From an uncultured Clostridia bacterium (GTDB taxonomy: Bacteria > Bacillota > Clostridia > Oscillospirales > Oscillospiraceae), in assembly GCA_946619065.1 (NCBI GenBank), contig CAMOLY010000005.1:1-19211 (forward strand): 19,211 nucleotides of DNA, written 5' to 3'. The notes under the pieces were generated by a model. That model made no database searches. It was not told the origin of the DNA and saw nothing but the letters and a program-made list of their open reading frames with translations. Shown here in pieces: positions 1 through 9,000 of this stretch. The translations under genes and the position numbers were made by a program. How positions within the stretch are numbered: the stretch's first letter is position 1; each line of letters opens with the position of its first letter.

Positions 1-7
1 GTGGGAT

Positions 8-50
8 AAAAAGAGACAAACAGGCTTGTTTCAGCTTGTTTGTCTCTTTT
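8..50 (-). terminator. Intrinsic terminator of tRNA-Ala
   Basis: A 17-position stem (9-25 with 34-50, loop of 8) has one imperfect pair. Read on the minus strand it ends in a run of five T (complement of 8-12), the form of a Rho-independent terminator. It starts directly at the encoded CCA end of the tRNA, so the last tRNA base belongs to the hairpin arm. The symmetrical A/T flanks could also stop plus-strand transcription. Confidence 0.85.
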
Positions 51-125
51 GGTGGAGCATAGGGGGATCGAACCCCTGACCTCAAGATTGCGAACCTTGC
101 GCTCTCCCAGCTGAGCTAATGCCCC
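50..125 (-). tRNA. tRNA-Ala (anticodon CGC)
   Basis: The minus strand folds into a complete cloverleaf. The acceptor stem GGGGCAT pairs with ATGCTCC and includes the G3-U70 wobble pair that is the known identity signal of alanine tRNAs. The anticodon stem CAAGG/TCTTG carries the 7-base loop TTCGCAA, giving anticodon CGC (codon GCG). The T arm reads AGGGG-TTCGATC-CCCT. Discriminator A and the CCA end are encoded (50-53). The gene stands alone between its own promoter and terminator. CGC is the third, less common alanine anticodon and fits a GC-rich genome where GCG codons are frequent. Confidence 0.96.
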
Positions 126-144
126 GGAATCCATGTGCCCACAT

Positions 145-173
145 AATATAACACAGGTCTTCCGAAAAAGCAA
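145..173 (-). promoter_or_regulatory. Promoter of tRNA-Ala
   Basis: On the minus strand a -35 TTGCTT (168-173) and a -10 TATATT (145-150) are separated by exactly 17 bp. The start point would fall about 12-15 bp upstream of the mature tRNA 5' end. An imperfect dyad (160-169 with 178-188, one bulge) overlaps the -35 and could be the weak 3' end of the upstream operon. Confidence 0.75.
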
Positions 174-237
174 GTGTTTTTTCCGGAAAATATTCGGCAG
201 GGGCAGATCGGACGGGACGGCGGACAGCCCGGGATGG

Positions 238-1170
238 TCAGGAGAAAAGCAGCCACATCAGCAGCGGGATGGTGATCAGACTCATCAGCGTGGAAAGGAA
301 GACGCCGGAGGCGGCAAGCTGCTCGTCTTCGCCGTATTTCGCGGCAAGCAGGGTGGTCATGGTGGCGACGGGCATTGCGGAGATGACCACCGTGACGCCG
401 AGGATCAGCGGGTTCATGTCAAACTGCCGCAGAACCAGCCATACCAGCACCGGCAGCACCAGCAGCCGGATCGCGTTGATCACATACAGCCGCCAGTTCG
501 TAAACACACGGCCGACCGGCACGTTTGCCAGCGCAATGCCGATGACCAGCATGCACACCGGGCTGGTCACGTTCGAGAGCATCCCGATGGTTTTGACGAC
601 GACGTCCGGCGCCGAGGCGTGGGTCAGATAGCAGATGTAGGCAATCACCGAGCAGAGGATCATCGGGGAGCAGAAGGTTTTCCAGCTCAGATGCAGGCCC
701 TTGGAGCTGCGGTCCATCAGGCTGACGCCGTAGGTATAGACGACCAGCTGGAAAATCAGATTGAAGATTGAGGCGTAGAAGACCGCGTTCGGCCCGTAGA
801 TCGCGCTGATTACCGGGAAGCCCAGGAAGCCCATGTTGCTGAAGGTCGCCATAAAGGCATACAGCCGCCGCTGCTCCGGTTTGCAGTGCAGTGCGCGGGG
901 GAGGACCAGGCCGATTGCGACCACCAGAACGAAATAGGCCACTGCGATTCCGGTCAGGAGATAGACCTCGCGGTTGCTCAGTCCCCGCTCCGCGCCGAGC
1001 ACAGAGTAGAGGACCGTCATCGGGTTCGTGACGTTGATGACGAGCTGCGCCAGCACGCGGTTGGTCCCCTGGGGGAAAACCTTGCACTTCGCGGCGGCAT
1101 AACCGATCCCGATGATCAGAAAGAGGACGCCGAGCTGCTGAATGACAGGTCCGAGTTCCAAACCGGTCAC
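238..1170 (-). CDS. AEC-family (auxin efflux carrier type) transporter
   Basis: This 310-residue, very hydrophobic protein has about ten membrane segments arranged as two halves, the usual size and topology of the AEC family (PF03547). Family-typical stretches are NPMTVLYSV near residue 49, FSNMGFLGFPV near 110, a central NVTSPVCMLVIGIALA, and the C-terminal SAMPVATMTTLLAAKYGED. Bacterial members export or exchange small organic acids such as malate; the substrate here cannot be told. The start is GTG at 1170, which overlaps the rpiB stop codon (GTGA), with GGAG five bases upstream, so translation is probably coupled to rpiB. It is the last gene of a three-gene minus-strand operon. Confidence 0.9.
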   Translation of the reverse strand: MTGLELGPVIQQLGVLFLIIGIGYAAAKCKVFPQGTNRVLAQLVINVTNPMTVLYSVLGAERGLSNREVYLLTGIAVAYFVLVVAIGLVLPRALHCKPEQRRLYAFMATFSNMGFLGFPVISAIYGPNAVFYASIFNLIFQLVVYTYGVSLMDRSSKGLHLSWKTFCSPMILCSVIAYICYLTHASAPDVVVKTIGMLSNVTSPVCMLVIGIALANVPVGRVFTNWRLYVINAIRLLVLPVLVWLVLRQFDMNPLILGVTVVISAMPVATMTTLLAAKYGEDEQLAASGVFLSTLMSLITIPLLMWLLFS

Positions 1171-1625
1171 CTCTGCTCCGGCCGGGCGGCCTCCTGCTCC
1201 AGCGCCATGACCTTGTCGACCCGGCGCTGGTGCCTGCCGCCTTCAAAGGCTGTATCCAGCCAGACGTCGATTATCTCCAGCGCCAACTTCTCGCCCACGA
1301 CGCCGGCGCCGAGGGCCATCATGTTGGTGTCGTTGTGCTGGCGGGTCAGCCGGGCGCTCATCAGATCGGACAGAAGGGCACAGCGGATGCCGCGGATTTT
1401 GTTTGCGGCGATGGAGACACCGATGCCGGTGGTGCAGCAGACGATGCCGCGGTCGCAGTCCCCGGCAGCCACAGCCCTGGCAGCGGCAGCCGCGAAATCC
1501 GGGTAGTCGCAGCTGTCCGTGCTGTAGGTTCCGAAATCCTTGTATGAAAGGCCGCGCTTTTCCAGATGGGCCTTAATCGCTTCCTTGAGGGCGAACGCGC
1601 CGTGGTCACATGCGAGAGCAATCAT
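1167..1625 (-). CDS. rpiB: Ribose-5-phosphate isomerase B (RpiB/LacA/LacB family)
   Basis: RpiB interconverts ribose 5-phosphate and ribulose 5-phosphate in the non-oxidative pentose phosphate pathway, in the cytosol. The 152 residues match the family length. ACDHGA at 5-10 carries the substrate-binding Asp-His. The catalytic loop is IVCCTTGIGVSIAANK at 61-76, where Cys64 aligns with the catalytic cysteine of the usual CGTG motif; the following Gly is Thr here. RQHNDTNMMALG at 95-106 is the conserved second His/Asn region. ATG 1625 is preceded by GGAGG at 9 bases. It lies 32 bp after the membrane gene and overlaps the AEC gene. The related LacA/LacB galactose-6-phosphate isomerases are less likely because the gene is single and no lac genes are nearby. 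Confidence 0.93.
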   Translation of the reverse strand: MIALACDHGAFALKEAIKAHLEKRGLSYKDFGTYSTDSCDYPDFAAAAARAVAAGDCDRGIVCCTTGIGVSIAANKIRGIRCALLSDLMSARLTRQHNDTNMMALGAGVVGEKLALEIIDVWLDTAFEGGRHQRRVDKVMALEQEAARPEQR

Positions 1626-1657
1626 TTCCGAATACCTCCGAACAGATCATAATCAGA

Positions 1658-2869
1658 TTAAAGATAGAAGACACGCATCAGCAGCTCTCCGGTGAGGGGG
1701 AGGAGCCATGCGGCGCAGAGAATCAGCAAATCATAGCAGACGCCGGCTGCGCAGAATACCGAGGCAAGCGTCCGCCGTTCGCCCAGATCCGCGTTCTTGA
1801 GCATTGCCCCGAGGGTCAGCGCGAAGGCAAGGGAGAGCAGATAGCGGCCTGAGATGAGCCATACCAGCGCCAGGGCAGCGGCCGCGAGAACGCCGAAGCC
1901 GCCCCGGACGCTTCTGCGCTTGACCACCATGCCGATTGCACTGACGCAGCCCCACAGCCCCAGTCCGAACAGCGGCGCGTCCAGCAGCGGATCGACCAGC
2001 AGGCCCAGCATCGGGAGCTTCGCGAACTCCCCTCCGATGCTCCGCAGGAACCACTTGAGCAGCAAAGGAAGCTGTACGGCGCTGAGCTGCAGCTTCAGGA
2101 GGGTCAGGGAGAACCCGGAGAGCACAAAGCAGCGAAATACCACAGCCGCAGCCAGGCAGAGCGCCCACCAGAGCAGGGCCGGGAGCAGGCAAAGCAGCAG
2201 ATACAGGATCTTGAGCCGATTGTTCCGGACACACCAGAACAGCTTCCAGAGATGGACCGCAATCAGGGCCGGGATCAGCCATACCGCCGGCAGACATACA
2301 CTGATTGCCGCGCAAAGGGCGGCGACCGCACAAAAATAGAGCAGCTCGCCCGGAAAACCCGGCTTTTCTGTCCGCAGCCAGAGCAGCAGGAAGAACAGAC
2401 TGACCGCCACAAGAGAAGCCGGCCCGTGACTGGAGGCGGGAGAGAAGGCAAAGAGCAGCGCGCCCCAGAAGGCGGCAAAGCTGCTCTCATACAGCAGATG
2501 CAGGCACAGATAGACCGCCGCAGCCCCGATGCCGGACAGACCGAAGTGGACATAATCGTAGCGGGACAGAGAAGGCATCGGCCAGCGCGTCGTGATGATA
2601 TGCATCGTGTTGAAGCGCAGGAAGAACCGGAAGGCGACGGCGATAAAAACAACACAGATCAGAGCAGCCCAGCAAAGCTTCCGGAAGGGGAGCCGCTCCC
2701 GGCGAAACGGGAAGCCGGGCTTGCGATAGTCTGAAACCCAGTCGAGCATTTTCGGGCTGCGCTCCATCGCCCGTTCGCTGACGAGATACAGCCACAGCCC
2801 GAGCAGCAGAAAAAGCGCGCTTGCGGCCAGAATCGGCCAGTAGGACAGATACTTATCCAGAAACTGCAA
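1658..2869 (-). CDS. Polytopic membrane protein of unknown function
   Basis: I do not recognise this family. With the TTG start it has 403 residues and roughly ten hydrophobic segments, the first at about residues 10-30, with basic cytoplasmic loops. The layout of many helices with a Tyr/Asp-containing loop after the second one (SRYDYVHFG, about 102-110) recalls GT-C type lipid-linked sugar transferases, but this is only an impression. The start is chosen as TTG 2869 because GAGGTG lies six bases upstream and because the promoter at 2891-2919 places the in-frame ATGs at 2953 and 2890 at or before the transcription start. It is the first gene of the operon with rpiB and the AEC transporter, 32 bp before rpiB. 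Confidence 0.75.
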   Translation of the reverse strand: MQFLDKYLSYWPILAASALFLLLGLWLYLVSERAMERSPKMLDWVSDYRKPGFPFRRERLPFRKLCWAALICVVFIAVAFRFFLRFNTMHIITTRWPMPSLSRYDYVHFGLSGIGAAAVYLCLHLLYESSFAAFWGALLFAFSPASSHGPASLVAVSLFFLLLWLRTEKPGFPGELLYFCAVAALCAAISVCLPAVWLIPALIAVHLWKLFWCVRNNRLKILYLLLCLLPALLWWALCLAAAVVFRCFVLSGFSLTLLKLQLSAVQLPLLLKWFLRSIGGEFAKLPMLGLLVDPLLDAPLFGLGLWGCVSAIGMVVKRRSVRGGFGVLAAAALALVWLISGRYLLSLAFALTLGAMLKNADLGERRTLASVFCAAGVCYDLLILCAAWLLPLTGELLMRVFYL

Positions 2870-2890
2870 GACAATCACCTCACAGAGCAT

Positions 2891-2919
2891 AGTATAACAA
2901 ATCGCCGGGGAAAGAGCAA
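2891..2919 (-). promoter_or_regulatory. Promoter of membrane protein-rpiB-AEC operon
   Basis: On the minus strand a -35 TTGCTC (2914-2919) and a -10 TATACT (2891-2896) have a 17 bp spacer. It is back to back with the plus-strand promoter at 2948-2976. Confidence 0.75.
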
Positions 2920-2947
2920 CGGATTTTTGCTTTTTTTCAAAAAAACA

Positions 2948-2976
2948 TTGCATCCGATCGGTTTTTCCGATAAAAT
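2948..2976 (+). promoter_or_regulatory. Promoter of the lipoprotein pair
   Basis: A -35 TTGCAT (2948-2953) and a -10 TAAAAT (2971-2976) have a 17 bp spacer. The resulting 5' untranslated region before ATG 3104 is about 120 nt; I see no known riboswitch in it. Confidence 0.7.
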
Positions 2977-3103
2977 GAAATCAGCGGACCCGCCGGATTC
3001 CGGAAGAATCTATTTCGGGCGGGAACAAGCGCTGCTTGCCGTCGTCTATCAAACGGAGACGGAACCCACAGAAGACCCGTTCTCCGGAAAGGAAGAAGCC
3101 AAT

Positions 3104-4129
3104 ATGAAAACACGAAAAATCCTTGCATTTGCGCTGGCGCTGACCCTGTTCGCGGCGCTTCTGACCGGCTGCAAAACCGACGCCAAAACCGAAAAGCCCA
3201 CGTCCTCTGAGCAGCCCGCGACCACCGCGCAGAAGCCGGAACCGACCCAAACGCCTGCGCAGACAGCCGCTCCCACAACGACCGCCGAACCCTCTGTGGA
3301 GACGGATCCCGCCGGCGAGCTCTTCCGCTTTACCCGGGATAATTTCCCGCGCCTGGACGGCTCCACCGCCTGCATTCCGCTGGGTGAAGCGGTTGCGTCG
3401 GTCCTGCTGGGCGAGTCTCGGGAGAGCGTGCAGGATCTGGTGCAGTTCAACCGGACGACCCAGTCGTTCCGCAACCTGATGAGCGACAGCTGCGACCTGC
3501 TTCTGGTCGGCCAGCCCAACGCTGCGGTCTTTGACGAGATGAAGGAGGCCGGCTTTGAATACGATATGGAAACCCTGGGCCGGGACGGCCTGGTTTTCCT
3601 GGTCAACGAATCCAACCCGGTGGACAGTCTGACGACCGAGCAGATCCGCGACATCTACACCGGCAAGATCACCAACTGGAAGGAAGTCGGCGGAGCTGAC
3701 GCGGAGATCCTTCCGATCCAGCGCAATGAGGGCGCCGGCTCTCAGGCTCTGATGAGAAAGCTTGTCATGCAGGACACGCCGATGATGGAAGCTCCGGTGG
3801 AATATGTTGCCACCAGCATGGGCGAGCTGATGTCTGTCGTCAAGAGCTATGACACCAGCGCCAACGCCATTGGCTATTCCGTCTATTACTATGCCCACGA
3901 CATGGAGATGGCAAAGGGTCTGAAGCTCCTGAAGGTCGACGGCGTGGAGCCGACCAAGGATACCATTCGCGAACGCACTTATCCGCATCTGAACGACTAC
4001 TACTGCGTGATTCCCAAGGCCGCAGCGGCGGACAGCCCTGCCCGGATTCTGTACGAGTGGCTGGTCACCGAAGATGGCCAGCGCCTGATTGCAGACGAAG
4101 GCTACGTTACGGTCATGAGCTTTAACTGA
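3104..4129 (+). CDS. PstS-like phosphate/anion-binding lipoprotein
   Basis: This is a 341-residue secreted solute-binding protein anchored as a lipoprotein. Residues 1-23 form a lipoprotein signal peptide ending in the lipobox LLTGC (Cys23), followed by a Thr/Pro/Glu-rich linker to about 70. The binding domain has LDGSTA near 84, resembling the ligand-binding loop of PstS-type proteins, then LTTEQIRDIYTGKITNWKEVGG (about 176-197), LPIQRNEGAGSQ (203-214) and AIGYSVYYYA, all typical of the PBP-like/PstS family. An in-frame upstream extension exists, but ATG 3104 has GGAAGGAAGAAG upstream and starts exactly at the signal peptide. No pstC, pstA, pstB or phoU follows, so it may sense or scavenge rather than feed a local transporter. 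It lies 44 bp before the WG-repeat lipoprotein and is probably cotranscribed with it. Confidence 0.85.
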   Translation: MKTRKILAFALALTLFAALLTGCKTDAKTEKPTSSEQPATTAQKPEPTQTPAQTAAPTTTAEPSVETDPAGELFRFTRDNFPRLDGSTACIPLGEAVASVLLGESRESVQDLVQFNRTTQSFRNLMSDSCDLLLVGQPNAAVFDEMKEAGFEYDMETLGRDGLVFLVNESNPVDSLTTEQIRDIYTGKITNWKEVGGADAEILPIQRNEGAGSQALMRKLVMQDTPMMEAPVEYVATSMGELMSVVKSYDTSANAIGYSVYYYAHDMEMAKGLKLLKVDGVEPTKDTIRERTYPHLNDYYCVIPKAAAADSPARILYEWLVTEDGQRLIADEGYVTVMSFN

Positions 4130-4173
4130 GATCCCGCTGCCCTCCCGGCGCGGGTACAGGGAAGGAAGGTCTG

Positions 4174-5910
4174 ATGATGAAACGGCGAACCTTGGCAATT
4201 CTATGTGTCATTGCGCTGCTGATGACCGGGTGCGCGACCAAGGGCGGAGCGTCCGTCCCTTCGTCCGGCCCGGAGCAGTCAAAGCCCGCGGCGCCGTCCC
4301 TTACGACGGAACCCGCCGCGCCGGAAACGACCCTCCCGGAGACGGGGCCGGAAACCACGGCGGCGCCCGACACCGGCACACAGACCCAGTCTGTGACGCC
4401 GGGCGGCTTCCGCGTCTACACCGACAGCTCCCGATACACCCCCTATCAGGCACCGCGGGCGCTCTATACCCGTCCGGAGAACGTGGATCTGTCCGATTTC
4501 CATCCGGAGAACGCCCATGGAGCCGTATATCCCTATACTGCGTCCCTGCTCTACAGCAGCAGCCCGGAGGGCTACAGCTATGAGAGCGGCGGGAACTACG
4601 GCTTTGTGGACAGCACCGGCACCATCGTCACCGACGGCACCTACAGGAGCATCGTACCCCTCCGCGAATACGACTACATGTATAATACGCTGGCCTATCA
4701 GCTTCCCCTGTGGGTCGTGAAACGCATCAAAAACGCCAAAGTCGCCGGGGAGGAAGACGGATACGAGCATATTGAGGGCGATATGTACTGCGGCGTCGTG
4801 GCGATGGACGGCAGCTTCTCCATCCCCTGCGAGTACCGGTCCATCCAGGCGATGGATGGCAGGTTTGTCTGCTTCCGGGACTGGGACACGCGGGAATTCT
4901 CAATCTTTGACCTGACCGGAAAGCTGCTGCTCTCCAGCAGTCAGCTCAACGACGGCAGCAGGTTTGACGGCTGGGATATCAACTATGGCGACGGCCTGTA
5001 TCTGGTGGGGTACTGCAGCTACGGGGAGGATTCCGAATCCCGCTATTATTTTCTCAACGAGGCCGGCGAGCGGGTGCTTGGCCCCTACAGCGACGCGAGT
5101 CCCTTCTCGGAGGGCCTGGCAGCGGTCAGCACCGACGGCGGCAATACCTACGGCTATATCGACAAATCCGGCAGCTGGGTGATCGGAGCCAACTACAAGT
5201 ATGCCGGCCGGTTTGTCAACGGACGGACCGACGCGACGCTTCCGGACGACACCGTCGTACTGATGGATCAAAACGGGAACTGGCTGTTTACGTCGCAATT
5301 CGGCTGGCTCAACACCGCCCCCTGCGGCTATGCGCACAGATACATAGACGAAACGGGAACGACCCACAACGATTTCTACGACCGGGACGGGAACCTGCTT
5401 GCGCCTTATTCCGATGACTGGGAGTGCCTGAGCGAGAATGTCGTATACCTCAGCAAAAACGACGAAGTCCTGCTCTCCGCCCTCGACGGCAGCGTCCCGG
5501 ACCTGAGGGTTCCGTCAGTCAGCTGGGTGCACCGCGGGGCCGCAGTCGTGGAAGGGCAGTTTATGATGGGCTTTATCGGCTACGACTACCAGGAGGCCCG
5601 GGAGATCCTGATTTCCGAAGATCTGACTGCAGTCTACGAGATTCCGAAGGAGTCCACGCCCGCGCTGCCGGATATGAACGGCATCATTGCCCGATTTGAC
5701 GAAGTGACGGGGGAACCATGGTATCTCATCTATGATGGCGGGAAGCTCCTGGTTTACGGCGAGGACGGCACGCTGGCCTGCGCCGTGGACGGATACGACG
5801 CCCGGATCATCAACCGTGCGGTCTACCGCGACACGGCCCTCGCCAGCACCTACCAGAGCTTTGACGGCAAGCTGCTGTTCAGCTATCCGTTTCCGGATTC
5901 CGGCGACTAA
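4174..5910 (+). CDS. WG-repeat lipoprotein
   Basis: This 578-residue exported lipoprotein has a signal peptide 1-20 with lipobox LMTGC (Cys20) and a disordered Ser/Pro/Thr/Glu linker to about residue 75. The rest contains degenerate WG (KWG) repeats, each of the form G-(Y/F)-(I/V)-D-x-x-G-x-(W/I)-(V/S)-I-x-x-x-Y: about 141-165 (NYGFVDSTGTIV), 204-226, 305-347 (YGYIDKSGSWVIGANY) and 364-381. Such repeats form a beta-propeller-like surface domain in bacterial envelope proteins; the ligand is unknown. Two adjacent ATGs (4174 and 4177) are possible; GGAAGG lies just upstream. It is the second gene of the lipoprotein pair and ends before a strong hairpin shared with convergent nifJ. Confidence 0.85.
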   Translation: MMKRRTLAILCVIALLMTGCATKGGASVPSSGPEQSKPAAPSLTTEPAAPETTLPETGPETTAAPDTGTQTQSVTPGGFRVYTDSSRYTPYQAPRALYTRPENVDLSDFHPENAHGAVYPYTASLLYSSSPEGYSYESGGNYGFVDSTGTIVTDGTYRSIVPLREYDYMYNTLAYQLPLWVVKRIKNAKVAGEEDGYEHIEGDMYCGVVAMDGSFSIPCEYRSIQAMDGRFVCFRDWDTREFSIFDLTGKLLLSSSQLNDGSRFDGWDINYGDGLYLVGYCSYGEDSESRYYFLNEAGERVLGPYSDASPFSEGLAAVSTDGGNTYGYIDKSGSWVIGANYKYAGRFVNGRTDATLPDDTVVLMDQNGNWLFTSQFGWLNTAPCGYAHRYIDETGTTHNDFYDRDGNLLAPYSDDWECLSENVVYLSKNDEVLLSALDGSVPDLRVPSVSWVHRGAAVVEGQFMMGFIGYDYQEAREILISEDLTAVYEIPKESTPALPDMNGIIARFDEVTGEPWYLIYDGGKLLVYGEDGTLACAVDGYDARIINRAVYRDTALASTYQSFDGKLLFSYPFPDSGD

Positions 5911-5952
5911 TCCGAATAATTGATCAAAAGAAATCCGGAAGTATCAACAAAT

Positions 5953-5986
5953 CAGCGGGCGGCCTGCGCATGCAGGCCGCCCGCTG
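5953..5986. terminator. Bidirectional terminator between convergent genes
   Basis: A perfect 15 bp GC-rich stem (5953-5967 with 5972-5986) has a 4-base loop GCAT, flanked by AAA on the left and TTT on the right. It sits between the ends of the WG-repeat gene (plus) and nifJ (minus), so it can terminate both. The short T runs make it weaker than the textbook form. Confidence 0.8.
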
Positions 5987-6008
5987 TTTACGGGTTGCGG
6001 GGATATGA

Positions 6009-9000
6009 TCAGCTTTCGCTCATCTGCTTGTATTCCGCGTACTTCTTCTTTGCGCCTTCCTCGGCCTGGGCAAAGAGCGTCTTTGCGTTCTCCGGGAAGC
6101 TGAGCTCCAGGGAGGCGTAGCGGACCTCACCCTTCATAAAGTCGTACAGCGGCATGGTCGGCTCCTTGGAGTCGAGGGTGAACTTCTTGGTCTCGGGGTT
6201 GTAGCGGTAGAGATTCCAGTAACCGGCCGCCACCGCGTCCTTCATCTCCTGCTGGACGCTGCTCATGCCCTTCTTGATGCCGTGGTTGATGCAGGGGGCG
6301 TAGCAGATCAGGATGGACGGACCCTTGTGGGCTTCGGCTTCCTTGATGGCCTTGATCAGCTGGTTCGGGTTCGCGCCCATGCAGCACTGGGCCACATAGA
6401 CGTTGTCGTAGCCCATCAGCAGCTTGCCGAGATCCTTCTTGCCGGTCTTCTTGCCGGCTGCCTGGAACTGGGCGACCGCGCCGATCGGGGTGGCCTTGGA
6501 GGACTGTCCGCCGGTGTTGGAGTAGACCTCGGTGTCCACCAGCAGGACGTTGACGTCCTCGCCCATGGCGAAAACATGGTCCAGGCCGCCGTAGCCGATG
6601 TCGTAGGCCCAGCCGTCGCCGCCGTACATCCACATGGTCTTCTTGGACAGGTCGTTTTTCCGCTTCAGGATTTCGTCCACAACCTTCTGCTCGTCGGCGC
6701 TGAAGCTGCCTTCGGTGAGCAGCCGGACCAGGGCCTTGGTGGCCTCGGAGGAGGCGTCGAGATCGTCGAAGGTCTCAAAGTATTTCGCGATTGCAGCCTT
6801 GACAGCCTCGTTTGCGGTCATCTCGTCGAGCTGCTTCACATACATGCAGGCGGCGTCGCGGAGCTGCTTGACCGCCAGGCACATGCCGTAGGAGAACTCG
6901 GCGTTGTTCTCGAACAGGGAGTTGGAGAAGGCGGGGCCGTGGCCCTCCTTGTTCTTGCAGTAGGGGTCGCAGGGCATTGCCGCGCCCCAGGCCTGGGTGC
7001 AGCCGGTGGCGTTGGCCAGATACATCTTGTCGCCGAACATCTGGGTCAGCAGCTTGATATAGGGAGGCTCACCGCAGCCGGCGCAGGCGCCGTGGAACTC
7101 CACCAGCGGCTGGCGGAACTGGCTGCCCTTGAGGGTGAACTTGTCGAAGCTGCCGTCCTTGACGGAAACCTCGTCCATCAGGTAGTTCCAGTTGGTCTGG
7201 TCCAGGCTGACCTCGTGGGTCGGGACCATCTTCAGCGCCTTGCCGCTCTTCGGGCAGGAGGCCGCGCAGGAGCCGCAGGAGGTGCAGTCGAGGGTGGAGA
7301 CGCCGATCGTATACTTGAATTCCTTCAGGCCCGGGCCCTTTGCATCCACCGTCTCAAGACCGGCGGGCGCCTTTTCGGCCTCTTCCTTGTTCAGCAGGAA
7401 GGGACGGATGACGGCGTGCGGGCAGACGAAGGAGCACATGTTGCACTGCAGGCACTCGTTCTTGTCCCAGACGGGCAGATGCGTCGCAATGCCGCGCTTC
7501 TCATAGCGGGAGGTGCCCAGCGGGAAGGTGCCGTCCTCGCGGCCCTTGAAGGCGGAGACGGGGAGGCTGTCGCCCTTCTGCTCGTTGATGGGGATCAGGA
7601 TGTTCTTGATGACGTCCGGGACGTTCTCCGGGACGGGCGGCAGGGCCGCGCCGTGCAGATTCTTCCAGCTCTCCTTGACCTGGACCTCCACGAGGGCGTT
7701 GATGCCGGCGTCGACGGCCTGGAGGTTCATGTTGACGATCTTCTCGCCCTTGAGGCCGTAGGTCTTGCGGACGGCGTCCTTCATGTGCTTGACCGCGTCT
7801 TCGATCGGAATGACCTTGGCCAGCTTGAAGAAGGCGGCCTGCAGAACCATGTTGCAGCGGTTGCCCAGACCGATCGCCTGCGACTGCTTGTTGGCGTCGA
7901 TGATGTAGAACCGGATGTCGTTCTCGGCGATATAGCGGAGCAGATCGCCGGGGATCTTCTCCTCAAGCTCGTCCTCGGTCCACTCGCAGTTGAGCAGGAA
8001 CGAGCCGTGGGGCTTGAGCTCGGAGAGGATGTCGTACTTGCGGAGGTAGGTCTGGTTGTGGCAGGCGACAAAGTCCGCGTTGCTGACGTAGTAGGTGGAG
8101 GAAATCGGGTGCTTGCCGAAGCGCAGGTGGGACTTCGTGATGCCGAAGGACTTCTTGGTATCGTATTCGAAGTAGGCCTGGCAGTACATGTCGGTGGTTT
8201 CGCCGATGATCTTGATGGAGTTCTTGTTCGCGCCGACGGTGCCGTCGGAGCCCAGACCCCAGAACTTGCAGGAGATGGTGCCTTCCGGCTCGGTGAACAG
8301 CGTCGGGCCGATCGGGAGGGAGAGATGGGTCACGTCGTCGTTGATGCCGATCGTGAAGTGATCCTTGGGCGTCTCCAGCGTCAGATTGTCGAACACAGCC
8401 TTGATCTGGGCCGGCGTGGTGTCCTTGGAGGACAGGCCGTAGCGGCCGGCATAGATGAGCGGACGGTTCGCGTCGTTGATGTAGGCCGCGCAGACGTCCT
8501 CATACAGCGGCTCGCCGTAGGCGCCGGCTTCCTTGACGCGGTCGAGGACAGCGATCTTCTTAACCGTCTTCGGGATTGCGCCGAGCATGTGTTCCACGGA
8601 GAAGGGCCGGAACAGGTGGACCTGCAGGAAGCCGACCTTCTCGCCGTGCTTGTTCAGATAGTCCACAGTCTCGCAGACGGTGCCGGCCACGGAACCCATC
8701 GCAATGATCAGCCGGTCGGCGTCGGGCGCGCCGTAGTAGTTGAACAGGTGGTACTCACGGCCGGTCAGCTTGCTGATCTCAGTCATGTAATCTTCCACAA
8801 TGCCGGGCAGGGCGGCGTAGTCGCCGTTACTGGCCTCGCGCTGCTGGAAGTAGATATCGGGGTTGTCGACCATCGAGCGCATCCGCGGATCCTCGGGGTT
8901 CAGGGCGTTGGCGCGGAACTTTGCCAGGGCGTCATAATCCACCAGCTTGGCAAAGTCGGCGTATTCAAGGGCCTCAACCTTCTGGATCTCGTGGCTGGTG

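Noticed and set aside
2870..2953. Longer start (ATG 2953) for the membrane protein
   Set aside because: The -35/-10 at 2891-2919 would lie inside the coding region and the ATG would precede the transcription start.
2927..3103. Longer start for the PstS-like protein
   Set aside because: It would bury the signal peptide about 60 residues inside the protein and cover the promoter at 2948-2976.
2981..4198. Open frame antisense to the PstS-like gene
   Set aside because: The sense protein has a signal peptide, lipobox and PBP motifs; the reverse frame shows no domain.
3104..5910. A pst phosphate-uptake operon
   Set aside because: No pstC, pstA, pstB or phoU follows; the next gene is a WG-repeat lipoprotein.
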